Shown: positions 34,055 to 47,162, numbered from the stretch's first letter. The stretch: 64,000 nucleotides of DNA from Litorilituus sediminis (GCF_004295665.1 NZ_CP034759.1:1054001-1118000); one strand, 5' to 3'. Notes: generated by a model not told the origin, from the sequence alone. Program-made: numbers and translations.

Positions 34055-36457
34055 CTACTCTTCCTCACCGTGCAATAAATCTGCAAATGCTTGCAACTTA
34101 TCAAGTGCTAAACCATGAATTGATTTACGTGGATATCGACCTATTTTATTAATCGTTCCAGCGGGAGTATTCATTAACAGCTCTAAGGCTTGATCAATAC
34201 TTTCAACCGCATATATTGCAAACTTTTCTTGCTCTACTGCGCTAATGACTTCCTTAGAAAGCATCAAATTAATCATATTGGTTTTAGGAATTATAACCCC
34301 TTGAGAGCCTGTTAAACCTTTATCTTGGCAAAGCTTAAAGAAGCCTTCTATTTTCTCATTAACGCCACCAATAGATTGCACTTCACCGTGTTGATTAATT
34401 GAACCGGTAATTGCTAACTCTTGATCGATTGGCAATAAAGTAATTGAAGAAATCAAAGCACAAAGCTCAGCCATTGACGCGCTATCGCCGTCAATATGAC
34501 CGTATGATTGCTCAATGGCAATATTGGCAGAAATAGATACTGGAAACCCTTGACCATATTTGTGGCCTAGATAGCCAGTTAATAACAAGACCCCTTTTGA
34601 GTGGATTGATTTACCTAAATCCACTTCTCGTTCAATATCTGTCACCCCTTGACTACCCGCATAAACAGTGGATGTTATGCGCGCAGGCGTACCAAAAACA
34701 CTATCACCAATTTCCAGCACAGTTAAGCCATTTACTCGACCAACACTAGTACCTTCTGTACTAATTAGTACTTGCTGCTCTTTAATTTCACTTAACCAAT
34801 TTTCACTTAAGCGGCCAATACGTCTTTTCTTCGCCGCCATGGCCATAGCGATATGCTGCGCAGTTAATTTCCCTTTACCGCCCTCCTTTGCCCAGCAGTA
34901 GTTTGCTTCATCAAGTAAATCATTAACTTGAACTATATTGGCTGAAATTTTGTGTTGGTGCTCACCTCGTCTTAGCGCATAACGTACGAGTTCAAGCACG
35001 GCTTCATCATCCACCTCAGGGTAATTATGCTGATGGGCGCGCTGACGAATTAAGTTACCAAAAGCAATGAGATTGTTGTCATTCTTTTCTAAATGGCGAT
35101 CAAAATCAGCAAGCACTCTAAATAGCTCGGTAAATTCTTGATCATAATCTTGCAGGGTATAATAAAGTTCAGCATCGCCAAGTAATACCACTTTAACCTG
35201 TAATGGGATTTTCTCTGGTTGCAAACTATAACCACTGGCTTGGCTGTACTCAGAGTATGGATTTTCAATGGTAATTTGTTGAGTTTTCAATGCTAGTTTT
35301 AACTTAGACCACACCATAGGTTGGCTCAGTACTTTATCAGCATCAAGTAATAAATAACCGCCATTGGCCTTGTGTAAAGCGCCCGGTCTAATTAAACGAT
35401 AGCTGGTATAACTAGCCCCTTGAAAACTGGCGACATCAACATGACCAAACAAGTTTTGATAGCTTGGGTTTTGTTCATAAATTACCGGTGCACCGTCGTT
35501 ACTGTCTCTAGGTACTAACAGATTAGGTAAAAAGCGTTCAACCATCAATTTACGTAGCTCTTTATCTGTTGGCGCCTCTTCGCTATCAGCAACTAATATT
35601 TCTAACACCGCATCAACAACGTGCGCTTTTACTTTGCTTAAATACTTTAATATGCCTTCATTGCTGGCAAAGTCATGCTCCATTTCCGCGATATAAGGTT
35701 TAATGCTTTGTTCTGCGGTTTCATACTTAAGCTTTCTTAACTTATCAGCAGAATGCCTTTTCCATAGTGGCAGCTCTAATAACTGCTCAGCTAAAACGTT
35801 TTCTAATTCAGCCAATAATTGATAAAACTTTACTCTATCTGGCTCAGCTAAGTTAGCAAACTCTTTATCATCTAATGGTTTACCATCAACTAAGGGAGAA
35901 AAACCGACTTCACCATTTTCTTCATATACAACCACATCATTCTTAAGGGCGATTTCTTCTACTGCAGAAATCGCTTGGTCATACTGTTGATTAAACTCTC
36001 GATCAATCGCGGATTTTTGTCTTTGATAGCCTGGGTTATCAAAAATTTCCGGGAATAAATCTAACAATTCATCAATAAACTTGTTCATCCGCGACAGCAA
36101 CTGCTTACCATCACCAGGATTAACATAAAGCTTATATGGCATATGGCTTTCATCAAAGTTATTGATATAGCACCATTCTGCTGGGGTTGCTTGTTTAGCG
36201 GCTACCTCAGTTAACATTTGTTTAATTAAGGTTTGTCTGCCAGTGCCATGCTCCCCCATGGCATAGACATTAAAACCAATAGAAGACATAGACAAACCAA
36301 ATTCAAGCGCTTCTTTAGCGCGTTCATGACCAACAAAGTCTTGCGATATATCACTTGGTTTTTGCGTTTGCGAAAATAGCTCGGGTGTTAAACTCGCGGA
36401 TAAATGTTCAGGGGCTAAGCGTGTATTATGTGATAGTTTCATTGAAGATTTATTCAT
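34055..36457 (-). CDS. Lon-type AAA+ serine protease (LonB/YcbZ-like)
   Basis: 800 residues. The N-terminal AAA+ ATPase carries a variant Walker A, GEHGTGRQT, near residue 70, and has the long helical insertion typical of the AAA_32 group. The C-terminal Lon protease domain contains the catalytic Ser in HIDGDSASMAELC and the catalytic Lys in GSINQHGEVQSIGGVNEKI. It therefore belongs to the Lon-related group near E. coli YcbZ, not canonical Lon. I chose ATG 36457, with AGGA five bases upstream, over an ATG two codons earlier. Substrates are unknown. Confidence 0.88.
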   Translation of the reverse strand: MNKSSMKLSHNTRLAPEHLSASLTPELFSQTQKPSDISQDFVGHERAKEALEFGLSMSSIGFNVYAMGEHGTGRQTLIKQMLTEVAAKQATPAEWCYINNFDESHMPYKLYVNPGDGKQLLSRMNKFIDELLDLFPEIFDNPGYQRQKSAIDREFNQQYDQAISAVEEIALKNDVVVYEENGEVGFSPLVDGKPLDDKEFANLAEPDRVKFYQLLAELENVLAEQLLELPLWKRHSADKLRKLKYETAEQSIKPYIAEMEHDFASNEGILKYLSKVKAHVVDAVLEILVADSEEAPTDKELRKLMVERFLPNLLVPRDSNDGAPVIYEQNPSYQNLFGHVDVASFQGASYTSYRLIRPGALHKANGGYLLLDADKVLSQPMVWSKLKLALKTQQITIENPYSEYSQASGYSLQPEKIPLQVKVVLLGDAELYYTLQDYDQEFTELFRVLADFDRHLEKNDNNLIAFGNLIRQRAHQHNYPEVDDEAVLELVRYALRRGEHQHKISANIVQVNDLLDEANYCWAKEGGKGKLTAQHIAMAMAAKKRRIGRLSENWLSEIKEQQVLISTEGTSVGRVNGLTVLEIGDSVFGTPARITSTVYAGSQGVTDIEREVDLGKSIHSKGVLLLTGYLGHKYGQGFPVSISANIAIEQSYGHIDGDSASMAELCALISSITLLPIDQELAITGSINQHGEVQSIGGVNEKIEGFFKLCQDKGLTGSQGVIIPKTNMINLMLSKEVISAVEQEKFAIYAVESIDQALELLMNTPAGTINKIGRYPRKSIHGLALDKLQAFADLLHGEEE

Positions 36458-36596
36458 AGACATCCTTTAGCATAAGCTATGAAGGGCAAACTCAAAAACA
36501 CTGAAAAGCGGTTTGCCAAGTGGAAATAATGAAGAATTATTTTTAGATTAATAAAGTCAGTTTACTCCGAAAACATTAAGCTAACAATATGAAAAA

Positions 36597-37082
36597 TCAA
36601 GGATTGAGTGGCGAACGAGTAAAGGTCTTATGGCCGCAATGAGCACAAGTGGCGATTTCACTCATGTGCATTATGGTCAGGGTTTGCTGACAGTTATCGC
36701 ATTGTAACTGACCAAAGCCAATCATATCACCAGTATGATATTTACCATCATGTTCAAAGTCTTCCAACAGCTCTGCCCACTCTACTTGTGATTTATCGGT
36801 AAGCTTAGCTAAATTATCCCATAAGGTTTCATTAAGCAGGCCTAAGTAAACTGAATGTTTAGCTTGTGCTTGATTCTGCTGATAAAAATCATGTAAGTCA
36901 TAACGTAAATTCGCCATAAACTGTTGCAGCTTTTCTTCTGACATTTCCTCTGCTGTTATGGCGTATTTTTTTGCTTGTTGCAAAAACTCACTTATGCGAG
37001 GTTTTTGCTCTGCCTTAACTTCTTCCAGCCATGCATTAAGCTTTTGATAAATTTCAGCAAAATAATCGTTGTTTTGTGCCAT
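36597..37082 (-). CDS. ybeL: Zinc-ribbon protein YbeL (DUF1451)
   Basis: 161 residues: a helical N-terminal two-thirds and a C-terminal zinc ribbon with CDNC and CAHC. YHTGDMIGFGQLQC corresponds to the conserved block of E. coli YbeL. The function is unknown. As in E. coli it is divergent from leuS, which supports the assignment. The 218-nt divergent region (37083-37300) should contain both promoters; TTGTTG and TATTCT 18 nt apart at about 37148-37177 are a weak candidate for leuS. Confidence 0.88.
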   Translation of the reverse strand: MAQNNDYFAEIYQKLNAWLEEVKAEQKPRISEFLQQAKKYAITAEEMSEEKLQQFMANLRYDLHDFYQQNQAQAKHSVYLGLLNETLWDNLAKLTDKSQVEWAELLEDFEHDGKYHTGDMIGFGQLQCDNCQQTLTIMHMSEIATCAHCGHKTFTRSPLNP

Positions 37083-37282
37083 ATTGACTTCCTTTGCCCA
37101 TAGAACTCACCTATTTACAAGTATAGACAAAGTTCTATATTAAGCTTGTTGTTAACCCTAGAGATAAGGTATTCTATCGCGATATTTTAATTTATGTTTA
37201 TTCGCCCAAACTAATAGCAGATAAAACTGGCAAATATGCGAGTTCAACTATTAGTCAAGTAAGCGATTAACCCCGCAAATAG

Positions 37283-39886
<2,604 letters not shown>

Positions 39887-39896
39887 GGTATCATCG

Positions 39897-40427
39897 ATGT
39901 TTTCTTACTTAACAGCTAGGTTAAAAGCTAAGTTAACCGCTCACTACAAGGCACCGCTTATTGCGGTGCTTGTAACTAGCTTAATATCTAGCTGTGGTTT
40001 TCAACTTCGCGGTGATTACTTACTCGATGATGACTTACAAACCTTGTATGTTAGCTCAAGCGATACTCACGGCGAATTAACGCGCTTATTAAAGCTGCAC
40101 TTGGTTCGTAACCAAGTCAAAGTACTAAAGCACGCCAAACAAGATATACCTGAGCTACGCATCATGTCGGATAAACTTGATAGAAGAACTCTGTCAGTAT
40201 TTCCTAATGGTCAAGTAGCGGAATATGAGCTGATTTATGCTGTGCATTATCAGTTAAAGTTTAGCGAGCAAGCGCCACAAAATTACCGTTTTGAACTTTA
40301 CCGTGACTATCAAGACGATCCTAACTTAGCATTAGCAAAAAGCCGTGAGCTATCATTACTATTAAGCGAAATGCGTCAATCAGCTGCGGATAAAATTTTG
40401 CGCGATATGGCCAGAGTACATCGCTAA
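39897..40427 (+). CDS. lptE: LPS-assembly lipoprotein LptE
   Basis: 176 residues. A lipobox (LISSC-G) places the acylated Cys near residue 33, and CGFQLRGDYLL is the conserved mature N-terminus. LptE plugs LptD in the outer membrane for lipopolysaccharide insertion. The signal region is longer than usual because of a Lys/Arg-rich start. It follows leuS by 10 nt and precedes holA, as in E. coli. Confidence 0.95.
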   Translation: MFSYLTARLKAKLTAHYKAPLIAVLVTSLISSCGFQLRGDYLLDDDLQTLYVSSSDTHGELTRLLKLHLVRNQVKVLKHAKQDIPELRIMSDKLDRRTLSVFPNGQVAEYELIYAVHYQLKFSEQAPQNYRFELYRDYQDDPNLALAKSRELSLLLSEMRQSAADKILRDMARVHR

Positions 40428-40472
40428 TTTGCTATAACTAATTTGCTATAACTAAAGCGATTTAAGGAACCG

Positions 40473-41537
40473 ATGAAAATATACCATAACCAACTTATGC
40501 AAACGCTACAGCGAAACTTTATTCCTGTATGGTTGGTTTTTGGTGATGAGCCATGGCAAAAGAACAATAGCCTAACGACAATAAAAAGTTATGCTAAAAG
40601 CCAAGGTTTTGATGAAATAATTCGCTTTAGTAGCGATAGCAGTTTTGACTGGCAGCAACTGCTTGATGAATATCAATCAATGAGCTTATTCGCCAGCTTA
40701 AGAATTATTGAGCTAGAGCTAAGCTCAGGTAAAATAGGCGATGCTGGCAGCAAAGTCATGCTTGAGCTAATTGATAAGCTACGCCAAGATGCCGCTGACG
40801 GCCAACAAAACCAAGATGTTATCTTTATCATCCATGGTGATAAACTCGACACTGCTACGGTTAACCGAAAGTGGTTTAAAGGCCTAAGTCAATTAGGCTG
40901 TTACTTACCACTGTACGACATTGATGCTAAAGCACTGCCAAGATGGCTAAATAACCAAGCGAGAGAGCTACAGCTCAACCTAACTCCCGATCTCAACAGT
41001 TTACTGATTGAACTATTTGAAGGGAATTTGCCAGCACTTGAGCAAGAGCTGCAAAAGTTGTCCATCTTATTTGGCTCTAATGTCATTGATTTAGCTCAAG
41101 CTGAACAATTAGTTATTAAGCAAGCCAAATTTAATCCTTTTCAAATTCTAGATGCCTTATTACAAGGCAATCTAAAAAAGTGCATTGCCATGCTTGATCA
41201 ACTTCAGCAAGAAGGCACAGCGGCGACTCAGTTAGTTTGGCTATTTCATAAAGAGCTCAATCAAATTTACACTATGTTAAATCAACTTGAGCAAGGTGTT
41301 GCCCTCAATGATTTATATAAACAATATCGCATTTGGGATAAACGCAAACCCATTTATCAGCACGCCCTGAGCAATATAAAGTTAGCACATGTAAAGCTTG
41401 CCTTAACACGACTTGCTGATATCGATTTAACCAGCAAAACCACCACTGAATTTAATGCCTTTATTTTGCTTGCTGATTTATGTATTACCTTATATCACGG
41501 CGATAAAACCAAACAGTTTGCTTTAGATTACCACTAA
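40473..41537 (+). CDS. holA: DNA polymerase III subunit delta
   Basis: 354 residues, near the E. coli length (343). The N-terminal WLVFGDEPWQKNNSL, in place of the usual LLxGDexlL, is a AAA+-like domain without an ATP site, and FNPFQILDALLQGNLKKC is the conserved middle block. The delta subunit opens the sliding clamp in the clamp-loader complex. AAGGAACCG precedes the ATG. Two short direct repeats (TTTGCTATAACTAA) lie in the 45-nt gap after lptE. Confidence 0.95.
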   Translation: MKIYHNQLMQTLQRNFIPVWLVFGDEPWQKNNSLTTIKSYAKSQGFDEIIRFSSDSSFDWQQLLDEYQSMSLFASLRIIELELSSGKIGDAGSKVMLELIDKLRQDAADGQQNQDVIFIIHGDKLDTATVNRKWFKGLSQLGCYLPLYDIDAKALPRWLNNQARELQLNLTPDLNSLLIELFEGNLPALEQELQKLSILFGSNVIDLAQAEQLVIKQAKFNPFQILDALLQGNLKKCIAMLDQLQQEGTAATQLVWLFHKELNQIYTMLNQLEQGVALNDLYKQYRIWDKRKPIYQHALSNIKLAHVKLALTRLADIDLTSKTTTEFNAFILLADLCITLYHGDKTKQFALDYH

Positions 41538-41558
41538 GCCTTTTAACTATTTAACTAT

Positions 41559-42236
41559 ATGAATACACATGCTAACAAGCCAATAACAACATCAGCTATC
41601 GGCATATTTGGTGGCACTTTTGATCCCATTCATACCGGTCATGAACAGTGCGCGCATTGGGTAGCAGATGAATTTAACTTAGATAAACTCATATTTATAC
41701 CCGCTTACATTCCCCCTCATAAAATCAGCCAACAAAATAAGCCAACGGCTACAGCTAAGCAACGAGCCGATATGGTTGATTTGGTCTGTCAGAGCCAGCC
41801 GCACTTTAGTTGTGATCGTCGAGAGCTTGAGCGCAAAGGCGCATCTTACACTCTGGATACCCTTAAGCAATTAAAATCCCTCTACCCTAATGACACCCTC
41901 TATTTTATTATTGGCATGGACTCTTTACTCAATTTTACTAGCTGGTATCAATACGAAGAAATTCTCACCTTGTGTCATTTAATCGTAAATACCAGACCCA
42001 ATTACTCATTAGATGAGTTAAATCATGACACGAAAGCCTTACTGGTAAAGTATCAAAGTCAAGATAACACAAACAAGAAACAGCGTAGTTTTGGTGAAAT
42101 TATCTTTGCTAAACCTATCGCCTTCGACATCTCTTCCAGTCAAATACGTACTCAGTTACAAAATAATATAAACTGCGAGCATTTGCTTAATACTCAGGTA
42201 GCAGAATTTATCAAGAAAAATAACCTTTACCGTTAA
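41559..42236 (+). CDS. nadD: Nicotinate-nucleotide adenylyltransferase
   Basis: 225 residues. GIFGGTFDPIHTGHE contains the HxGH nucleotidyltransferase motif, and FDISSSQIR is the ISSxxIR ATP-binding motif. It makes nicotinate adenine dinucleotide from NaMN and ATP, so nadA at 17307 and nadD serve the same de novo NAD pathway. The adjacent holA-nadD order is conserved. No cobC homologue lies between nadD and rsfS, unlike in E. coli. Confidence 0.97.
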   Translation: MNTHANKPITTSAIGIFGGTFDPIHTGHEQCAHWVADEFNLDKLIFIPAYIPPHKISQQNKPTATAKQRADMVDLVCQSQPHFSCDRRELERKGASYTLDTLKQLKSLYPNDTLYFIIGMDSLLNFTSWYQYEEILTLCHLIVNTRPNYSLDELNHDTKALLVKYQSQDNTNKKQRSFGEIIFAKPIAFDISSSQIRTQLQNNINCEHLLNTQVAEFIKKNNLYR

Positions 42237-42327
42237 CCCAAGTAGCAAAAAGTGATAGTATTACGAAATTATGCTCTCGCATCTGGCGAGACGTTAACTA
42301 GCCATTGATGAAATAGGAAGAAAAACC

Positions 42328-42651
42328 TTGCAAACCGAAGCACTAAACGCATTTGTAATAGAAAAACTTGACGATATGAAAGGCCGAGACATTGTCTCAT
42401 TAAACATTAGTGACAAAGCCAGCTTCGCCGATTACATGGTAATTTGCTCAGGTAACTCAAACCGCCACGTCAAATCAATTGCTCAAGCTATCGCTATGGA
42501 TTGTCGAGCTGAAGGCATTGAACCTAAAGGCATTGAAGGTAATGACGTAGGTGAATGGGCATTAGTAGACTTAGGTGATGTTATTGTTCACGTTATGACT
42601 GATGAACAACGAGACAAATACAACCTTGAGCAATTATGGGCAGAAGAATAA
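42328..42651 (+). CDS. rsfS: Ribosomal silencing factor RsfS
   Basis: 107 residues. MQTEALNAFVIEKLDDMKGRDIV and DYMVICSGNSNRHVKSIA are the conserved RsfS/Iojap blocks. It binds ribosomal protein L14 and blocks subunit joining in starvation. The start is a TTG at 42328 with AGGAAG upstream; alignment to the E. coli N-terminus (MQGKALQDFVIDK) supports this rare start. rlmH follows 60 nt later. Confidence 0.95.
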   Translation: MQTEALNAFVIEKLDDMKGRDIVSLNISDKASFADYMVICSGNSNRHVKSIAQAIAMDCRAEGIEPKGIEGNDVGEWALVDLGDVIVHVMTDEQRDKYNLEQLWAEE

Positions 42652-42711
42652 TTCTTCCCGCTTTGCGACTGCAAAGCTAAATAATACCGTAAGCGAATGC
42701 TGAGCAATTAA

Positions 42712-43182
42712 ATGAAACTTACCTTATATGCCGTGGGCAGCAAAATGCCATCTTGGGTTAGCCAAGGTTTTGAAGAGTACAGCCGACGATTTCCAAGAGA
42801 TTTAAGCTTCAACCTTGTTGAAATCCCAGCGGGTAAACGTGGCAAAAATGCTGATATAGCGCGTATATTGGAAAAAGAAGGTGAGCTCATGCTCAATGCT
42901 ATTCCTAAGGGCAATAGAATTGTTACCCTTGAGGTAGAAGGCAATGCCTGGACAACACCTAAGCTTGCCAAGCAACTTGAGCGCTGGCAATTAGACGGTA
43001 GAGATGTTGCCCTGCTTGTTGGCGGGCCTGAAGGTCTCGCCCCAGCCTGTATTAAAGCATCTGAGCAAAAGTGGTCACTGTCTGCATTAACACTCCCCCA
43101 TCCTATGGTTAGGGTATTAATTGCTGAAAGTCTCTATCGTGCCTGGAGCGTTAATACCAATCACCCCTATCATAGAGAATAA
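42712..43182 (+). CDS. rlmH: 23S rRNA m3-pseudouridine-1915 methyltransferase RlmH
   Basis: 156 residues, the standard length. This SPOUT methyltransferase shows [11 protein letters not shown] and the C-terminal [19 protein letters not shown] knot, ending in NTNHPYHRE as the family does. It modifies pseudouridine 1915 in helix 69 of 23S rRNA. The order rsfS-rlmH-mrdA is conserved. Confidence 0.97.
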   Translation: MKLTLYAVGSKMPSWVSQGFEEYSRRFPRDLSFNLVEIPAGKRGKNADIARILEKEGELMLNAIPKGNRIVTLEVEGNAWTTPKLAKQLERWQLDGRDVALLVGGPEGLAPACIKASEQKWSLSALTLPHPMVRVLIAESLYRAWSVNTNHPYHRE

Positions 43183-43213
43183 AGCAATACACAATATATA
43201 GAAGGGATAACTA

Positions 43214-45187
43214 GTGCCTCCTCGTCGCGTCATTATTCGAAACCAAAGTGCAGAAGCAAACCTCTTTGCTCGCCGTACTTTTATTGCTTTTTCAGGCGTA
43301 GTTGTTTTACTCATTATCTTATTTGCCAATGTCTTTTCTCTACAGGTTTCTTCCTATGAGAAATATCAAACCCGTTCAAATTCAAATCGCATTAAGTTAT
43401 TACCGGTCGCCCCTAACCGCGGCCTGATATATGATAGAAATGGCGTTATTTTGGCTGATAATAAGCCAGTATATAGCTTAGAAATTATTCCTGAAGATGT
43501 TAAAGATATAGAGAAAAGCGTTAAAGAAGTCAGTGAATTACTTGGTATTAGTCAGGAAAGGCAAGCAAAATTCTTTAAAGCAGTCAAAGGTAAACGTCGT
43601 TTTAAGCCGGTTGAGCTACACACGCGTTTAAGCGATCAACAAGTCGCGCTATTTTCAGTAAATAAGCATAAATATCCGGGTATCTTTGTTGATGCTCGCT
43701 TAAAACGTTATTACCCTTTTGCTGATTTAACTACCCATAACCTAGGTTATGTAGCCCGAATAAACCGTCGTGATGCTAATAAGTTAGAGCAACAAGGTAA
43801 GGCTGAAAACTATGCCGCCACTTATGGCATAGGTAAATTAGGTATTGAAAAATACTACGAAGATATTCTACACGGCACCATAGGCCATCAAGAGGTCGAG
43901 ATTAACAACCAAGGCCGTATTGTGCGCACTTTAGATTACACGCCGCCCATTCCAGGTAAAGATTTAACTTTAAGCTTAGATATTGAGTTGCAAATGATCG
44001 CTAAACGCGCACTGACAGGTAAGCGCGGCGCTATTGTTGCTATGGATCCTCGCAGTGGCGAGGTATTAGCCATGTATTCAAACCCAAGCTACGATGGTAA
44101 TTTATTTGTCCATGGTATCAGTAGTAAAAATTATAATAAGTTACGTAATTCTAATGACTCTCCGTTTCTTAACCGAAGTTTGCGAGGTTACCCGCCCGCT
44201 TCCACCGTTAAGCCTTTCTTAGCGCTTACCGGCTTAGAAGAAGACATTGTTACCCCTGAAACCAAAATTTGGGATCCAGGCTGGTATCAGCTAGAAGGCT
44301 TACCCAATAAATACCGTGATTGGCGGAAATGGGGGCACGGCTGGGTTGATTTAACCACGGCAATTGAGCAATCCTGTAATATCTACTTTTTTGATTTGGC
44401 CTTTAAACTTGGCATCACCAAAATAAGTACCATGATGGAAAACTTCGGCTTTGGTGAAAGCACAGGCATTGATATTCATGAAGAAGCTACAGGCATAATG
44501 CCCAGTGTAAGTTGGAAGCGTGGCAGATATAACCAGCCTTGGTATACAGGTGAAACACTATCAGTGGGTATAGGGCAAAGTTACTGGACAGCAACACCAT
44601 TACAGTTAACGCAGGCACTAACCACCTTAGTTAATAAAGGCGAGCGAAAAGTACCGCATTTACTCAAAGCGACTTCGTATTTAGATACCAGTGATACCGA
44701 GCAATTAACTCCAATCGTTGAGCAGATAAGCTACGAGCCGCAAGCGCCAATTAAGCTTAAAAATGAACGGCATTGGGATATTGTACTTGATGCCATGCAC
44801 AGCACAGTGCAAAAAGTGGGTGCAACCGGTCATGTCGCCTTTAAAGGTACAAAGTATGATGCTGCTGGTAAAACCGGATCGGCGCAAGTTGCGAGAATCA
44901 AGCAAGATGAAAAATATGATGCCGAGAAGACCGCCGAGAATAAGCGTGATAATGCCATGTTTATTGCCTTTGCCCCTTTTGAAAAGCCCGAAATTGTTGT
45001 CGCGGTTGCCATTGAAAATGTAGCTAAAGGTGGCGGAGGTACCAATGCTGGTCCTGTTGCCAGACAAATTATGGATCAGTATTTTGGTGATAGAGTCATC
45101 ACCTCAAGTAACAATAATAAGCTTCCTCAACAGAGCTTAGCTCATAATCACAGCCACGGTTCCAATTTAGTACGAGAGAGCGATTAA
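43214..45187 (+). CDS. mrdA: Penicillin-binding protein 2 (elongasome transpeptidase)
   Basis: 657 residues, starting at a GTG (43214) with GAAGGGAT upstream. There is one N-terminal membrane helix (about 25-45), a dimerisation domain with RGLIYDRNGVILADN, then the transpeptidase with STVK (Ser330), SCN, and KTG at about 553. It cross-links peptidoglycan in the rod complex with RodA. Its stop overlaps the mrdB ATG by one base (TAATG), so the two partners are translated together. Confidence 0.98.
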   Translation: MPPRRVIIRNQSAEANLFARRTFIAFSGVVVLLIILFANVFSLQVSSYEKYQTRSNSNRIKLLPVAPNRGLIYDRNGVILADNKPVYSLEIIPEDVKDIEKSVKEVSELLGISQERQAKFFKAVKGKRRFKPVELHTRLSDQQVALFSVNKHKYPGIFVDARLKRYYPFADLTTHNLGYVARINRRDANKLEQQGKAENYAATYGIGKLGIEKYYEDILHGTIGHQEVEINNQGRIVRTLDYTPPIPGKDLTLSLDIELQMIAKRALTGKRGAIVAMDPRSGEVLAMYSNPSYDGNLFVHGISSKNYNKLRNSNDSPFLNRSLRGYPPASTVKPFLALTGLEEDIVTPETKIWDPGWYQLEGLPNKYRDWRKWGHGWVDLTTAIEQSCNIYFFDLAFKLGITKISTMMENFGFGESTGIDIHEEATGIMPSVSWKRGRYNQPWYTGETLSVGIGQSYWTATPLQLTQALTTLVNKGERKVPHLLKATSYLDTSDTEQLTPIVEQISYEPQAPIKLKNERHWDIVLDAMHSTVQKVGATGHVAFKGTKYDAAGKTGSAQVARIKQDEKYDAEKTAENKRDNAMFIAFAPFEKPEIVVAVAIENVAKGGGGTNAGPVARQIMDQYFGDRVITSSNNNKLPQQSLAHNHSHGSNLVRESD

Positions 45188-46302
45188 TGCGTAGTACCGG
45201 CCAAGATCAACAAAAAGCACGCAGTATTTGGCAAAAATTGCACTTAGATATCCCTTTGTTGATGGGTATTCTTACCCTATTGCTATTGGGGCTATTTACC
45301 GTATATAGCGCAGGCGGACAAAATATTGATATTGTCTATCGACAAGCTATTCACATGGGCTTAGCACTTATTGCTATGTTCGTTATTGCGCAAATACCAC
45401 CGCTCTCTTATCGAAAATGGGCTGTTCCTGTATTCATTATTGGTGTATTAATGCTGGTTGCGGTATTGCTCTTTGGCCATGTTGGTAAAGGCGCTCAGCG
45501 CTGGCTTGATATTGGTATTACCAAGTTTCAACCTTCTGAAATAATGAAGTTAGTTGTACCTATAATGATTGCTTGGTTTATTAGCCAAGACAATTTACCA
45601 GTAAAAATATCTACAGTAATTCAAGCCTTTATTTTAGTGTTAATACCGACCTTACTTATCGCCAAACAGCCGGATTTAGGCACCTCATTATTAATCGCAA
45701 GCTCAGGTATTTTTGTTATCTTTTTAGCGGGCGCCAGTTGGAAACTTATTGCTACCTGTGCGGGTTTAGCCTCTGCCTTCGCCCCTGTTTTATGGATGTT
45801 TTTGATGAAGGATTATCAACGCCAGCGGGTAATGACTTTTTTAAACCCTGAACAAGATCCACTCGGCTCTGGCTATCATATTATTCAATCAAAAATAGCC
45901 ATTGGCTCTGGCGGCATCGAAGGAAAAGGTTGGTTACATGGCACCCAATCGCAATTAGAGTTTCTGCCTGAACGCCATACCGACTTCATTTTTTCTGTTT
46001 TTAGTGAAGAATTTGGCTTACTTGGTGTTGCTGCCTTATTAGCGGTGTATTTATTTATTGTTATGCGCGGTTTATGGATAGCCGTTAACGCGCAGCATGC
46101 TTTTACTAAGCTACTGGCTGGTAGCTTAACGCTAACATTTTTTATCTACGTATTTGTTAATATCGGCATGGTATCTGGCATCTTGCCTGTAGTTGGTGTA
46201 CCTTTGCCTTTAGTCAGTTATGGTGGCACGTCAAGAATAACCTTAATGACTGGTTTTGGTATTTTAATGGCAATAAGTACCCATAGACGTTTTCACGTAT
46301 AA
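45187..46302 (+). CDS. mrdB: Rod-shape peptidoglycan glycosyltransferase RodA
   Basis: 371 residues, SEDS family with about ten transmembrane helices. Signature blocks are FQPSEIMKLV, NPEQDPLGSGYHIIQSKIAIGSGG, LPERHTDFIFSVFSEEFGL and PLPLVSYGGTS. The catalytic Asp of the HTDFIFS loop is present. It polymerises lipid II with PBP2 in lateral wall growth. Confidence 0.98.
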   Translation: MRSTGQDQQKARSIWQKLHLDIPLLMGILTLLLLGLFTVYSAGGQNIDIVYRQAIHMGLALIAMFVIAQIPPLSYRKWAVPVFIIGVLMLVAVLLFGHVGKGAQRWLDIGITKFQPSEIMKLVVPIMIAWFISQDNLPVKISTVIQAFILVLIPTLLIAKQPDLGTSLLIASSGIFVIFLAGASWKLIATCAGLASAFAPVLWMFLMKDYQRQRVMTFLNPEQDPLGSGYHIIQSKIAIGSGGIEGKGWLHGTQSQLEFLPERHTDFIFSVFSEEFGLLGVAALLAVYLFIVMRGLWIAVNAQHAFTKLLAGSLTLTFFIYVFVNIGMVSGILPVVGVPLPLVSYGGTSRITLMTGFGILMAISTHRRFHV

Positions 46303-46346
46303 CTAAACTATAACTAAACTTAGTAAGACAGAGCAGTTATTTTTCA

Positions 46347-47162
46347 ATGAAACCTACTATAAGCTCATTTGTTAAATTCTCACAGCACTTAAGTTACCTT
46401 GTAATTGCTAGCGCCATACTTACTGGTTGCAGTACCAGTGGTCGTTATTCTCAACACTCAGATAGCATTCCAACACGTTTGCCGACCCAAGCTGAGCAAC
46501 AAGACGCTATCGCTCGTGCAGAGCCATTAAGTCGTGGTGGTAATAACGATTATCAAGTGCGTGGTAAACACTATCAAGTACTAAAAACAGCAGATAATTT
46601 TGAACAAACGGGCATTGCCTCTTGGTACGGTAATAAATTTCACGGTCATTTAACCTCTAATGGTGAAATTTACGATATGTACGCTATGAGCGCCGCCCAT
46701 AAAAGTTTACCCCTGCCAACGTATGTTCGCGTTACTAACCTAGCAAACGACAAGTCCGTGGTTGTTCGCGTTAATGACAGAGGGCCATTTCATCAATCAC
46801 GTATCATAGATTTATCCTACAGTGCTGCCTATAAGCTTGATATGTTAAAAACAGGTACGGCAAAAGTAAAAGTTGTCGCAATTACAGATTTTTCCCATAA
46901 AACAGCGAAACTGCCAACATCACATTCTGCCATCGAAACCCCCTATATTCAGGTATTTGCCACCAGCAATAAAGCATTAGCAAAGCAAAAGGCAACAAGT
47001 CTTGCCCAGCTATATCAACAGCAAGTGAACTACCCTGAGCATAAAGGAATTTATCGCGTACAAATTGGCCCAATTGCCGACTTATCGACGCTTAATACGC
47101 TGTTAGAGCAGCTGAAAGCTAATGGTTATCCAAACGCCTACCCGCGAAAAACAAGGTTATAA
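46347..47162 (+). CDS. rlpA: Septal ring lytic transglycosylase RlpA (lipoprotein)
   Basis: 271 residues. A lipobox (LTGC) lies at about residues 25-28. The double-psi beta-barrel (GIASWYGNKFHGHLTSNGE, then VRVNDRGPFHQSRIIDLSYSAA) occupies about 90-180. A C-terminal SPOR domain (YIQVFATSNK, then YRVQIGPIADL) occupies about 195-270. It cleaves glycan strands lacking stem peptides at the septum. It follows mrdB by 44 nt. Confidence 0.95.
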   Translation: MKPTISSFVKFSQHLSYLVIASAILTGCSTSGRYSQHSDSIPTRLPTQAEQQDAIARAEPLSRGGNNDYQVRGKHYQVLKTADNFEQTGIASWYGNKFHGHLTSNGEIYDMYAMSAAHKSLPLPTYVRVTNLANDKSVVVRVNDRGPFHQSRIIDLSYSAAYKLDMLKTGTAKVKVVAITDFSHKTAKLPTSHSAIETPYIQVFATSNKALAKQKATSLAQLYQQQVNYPEHKGIYRVQIGPIADLSTLNTLLEQLKANGYPNAYPRKTRL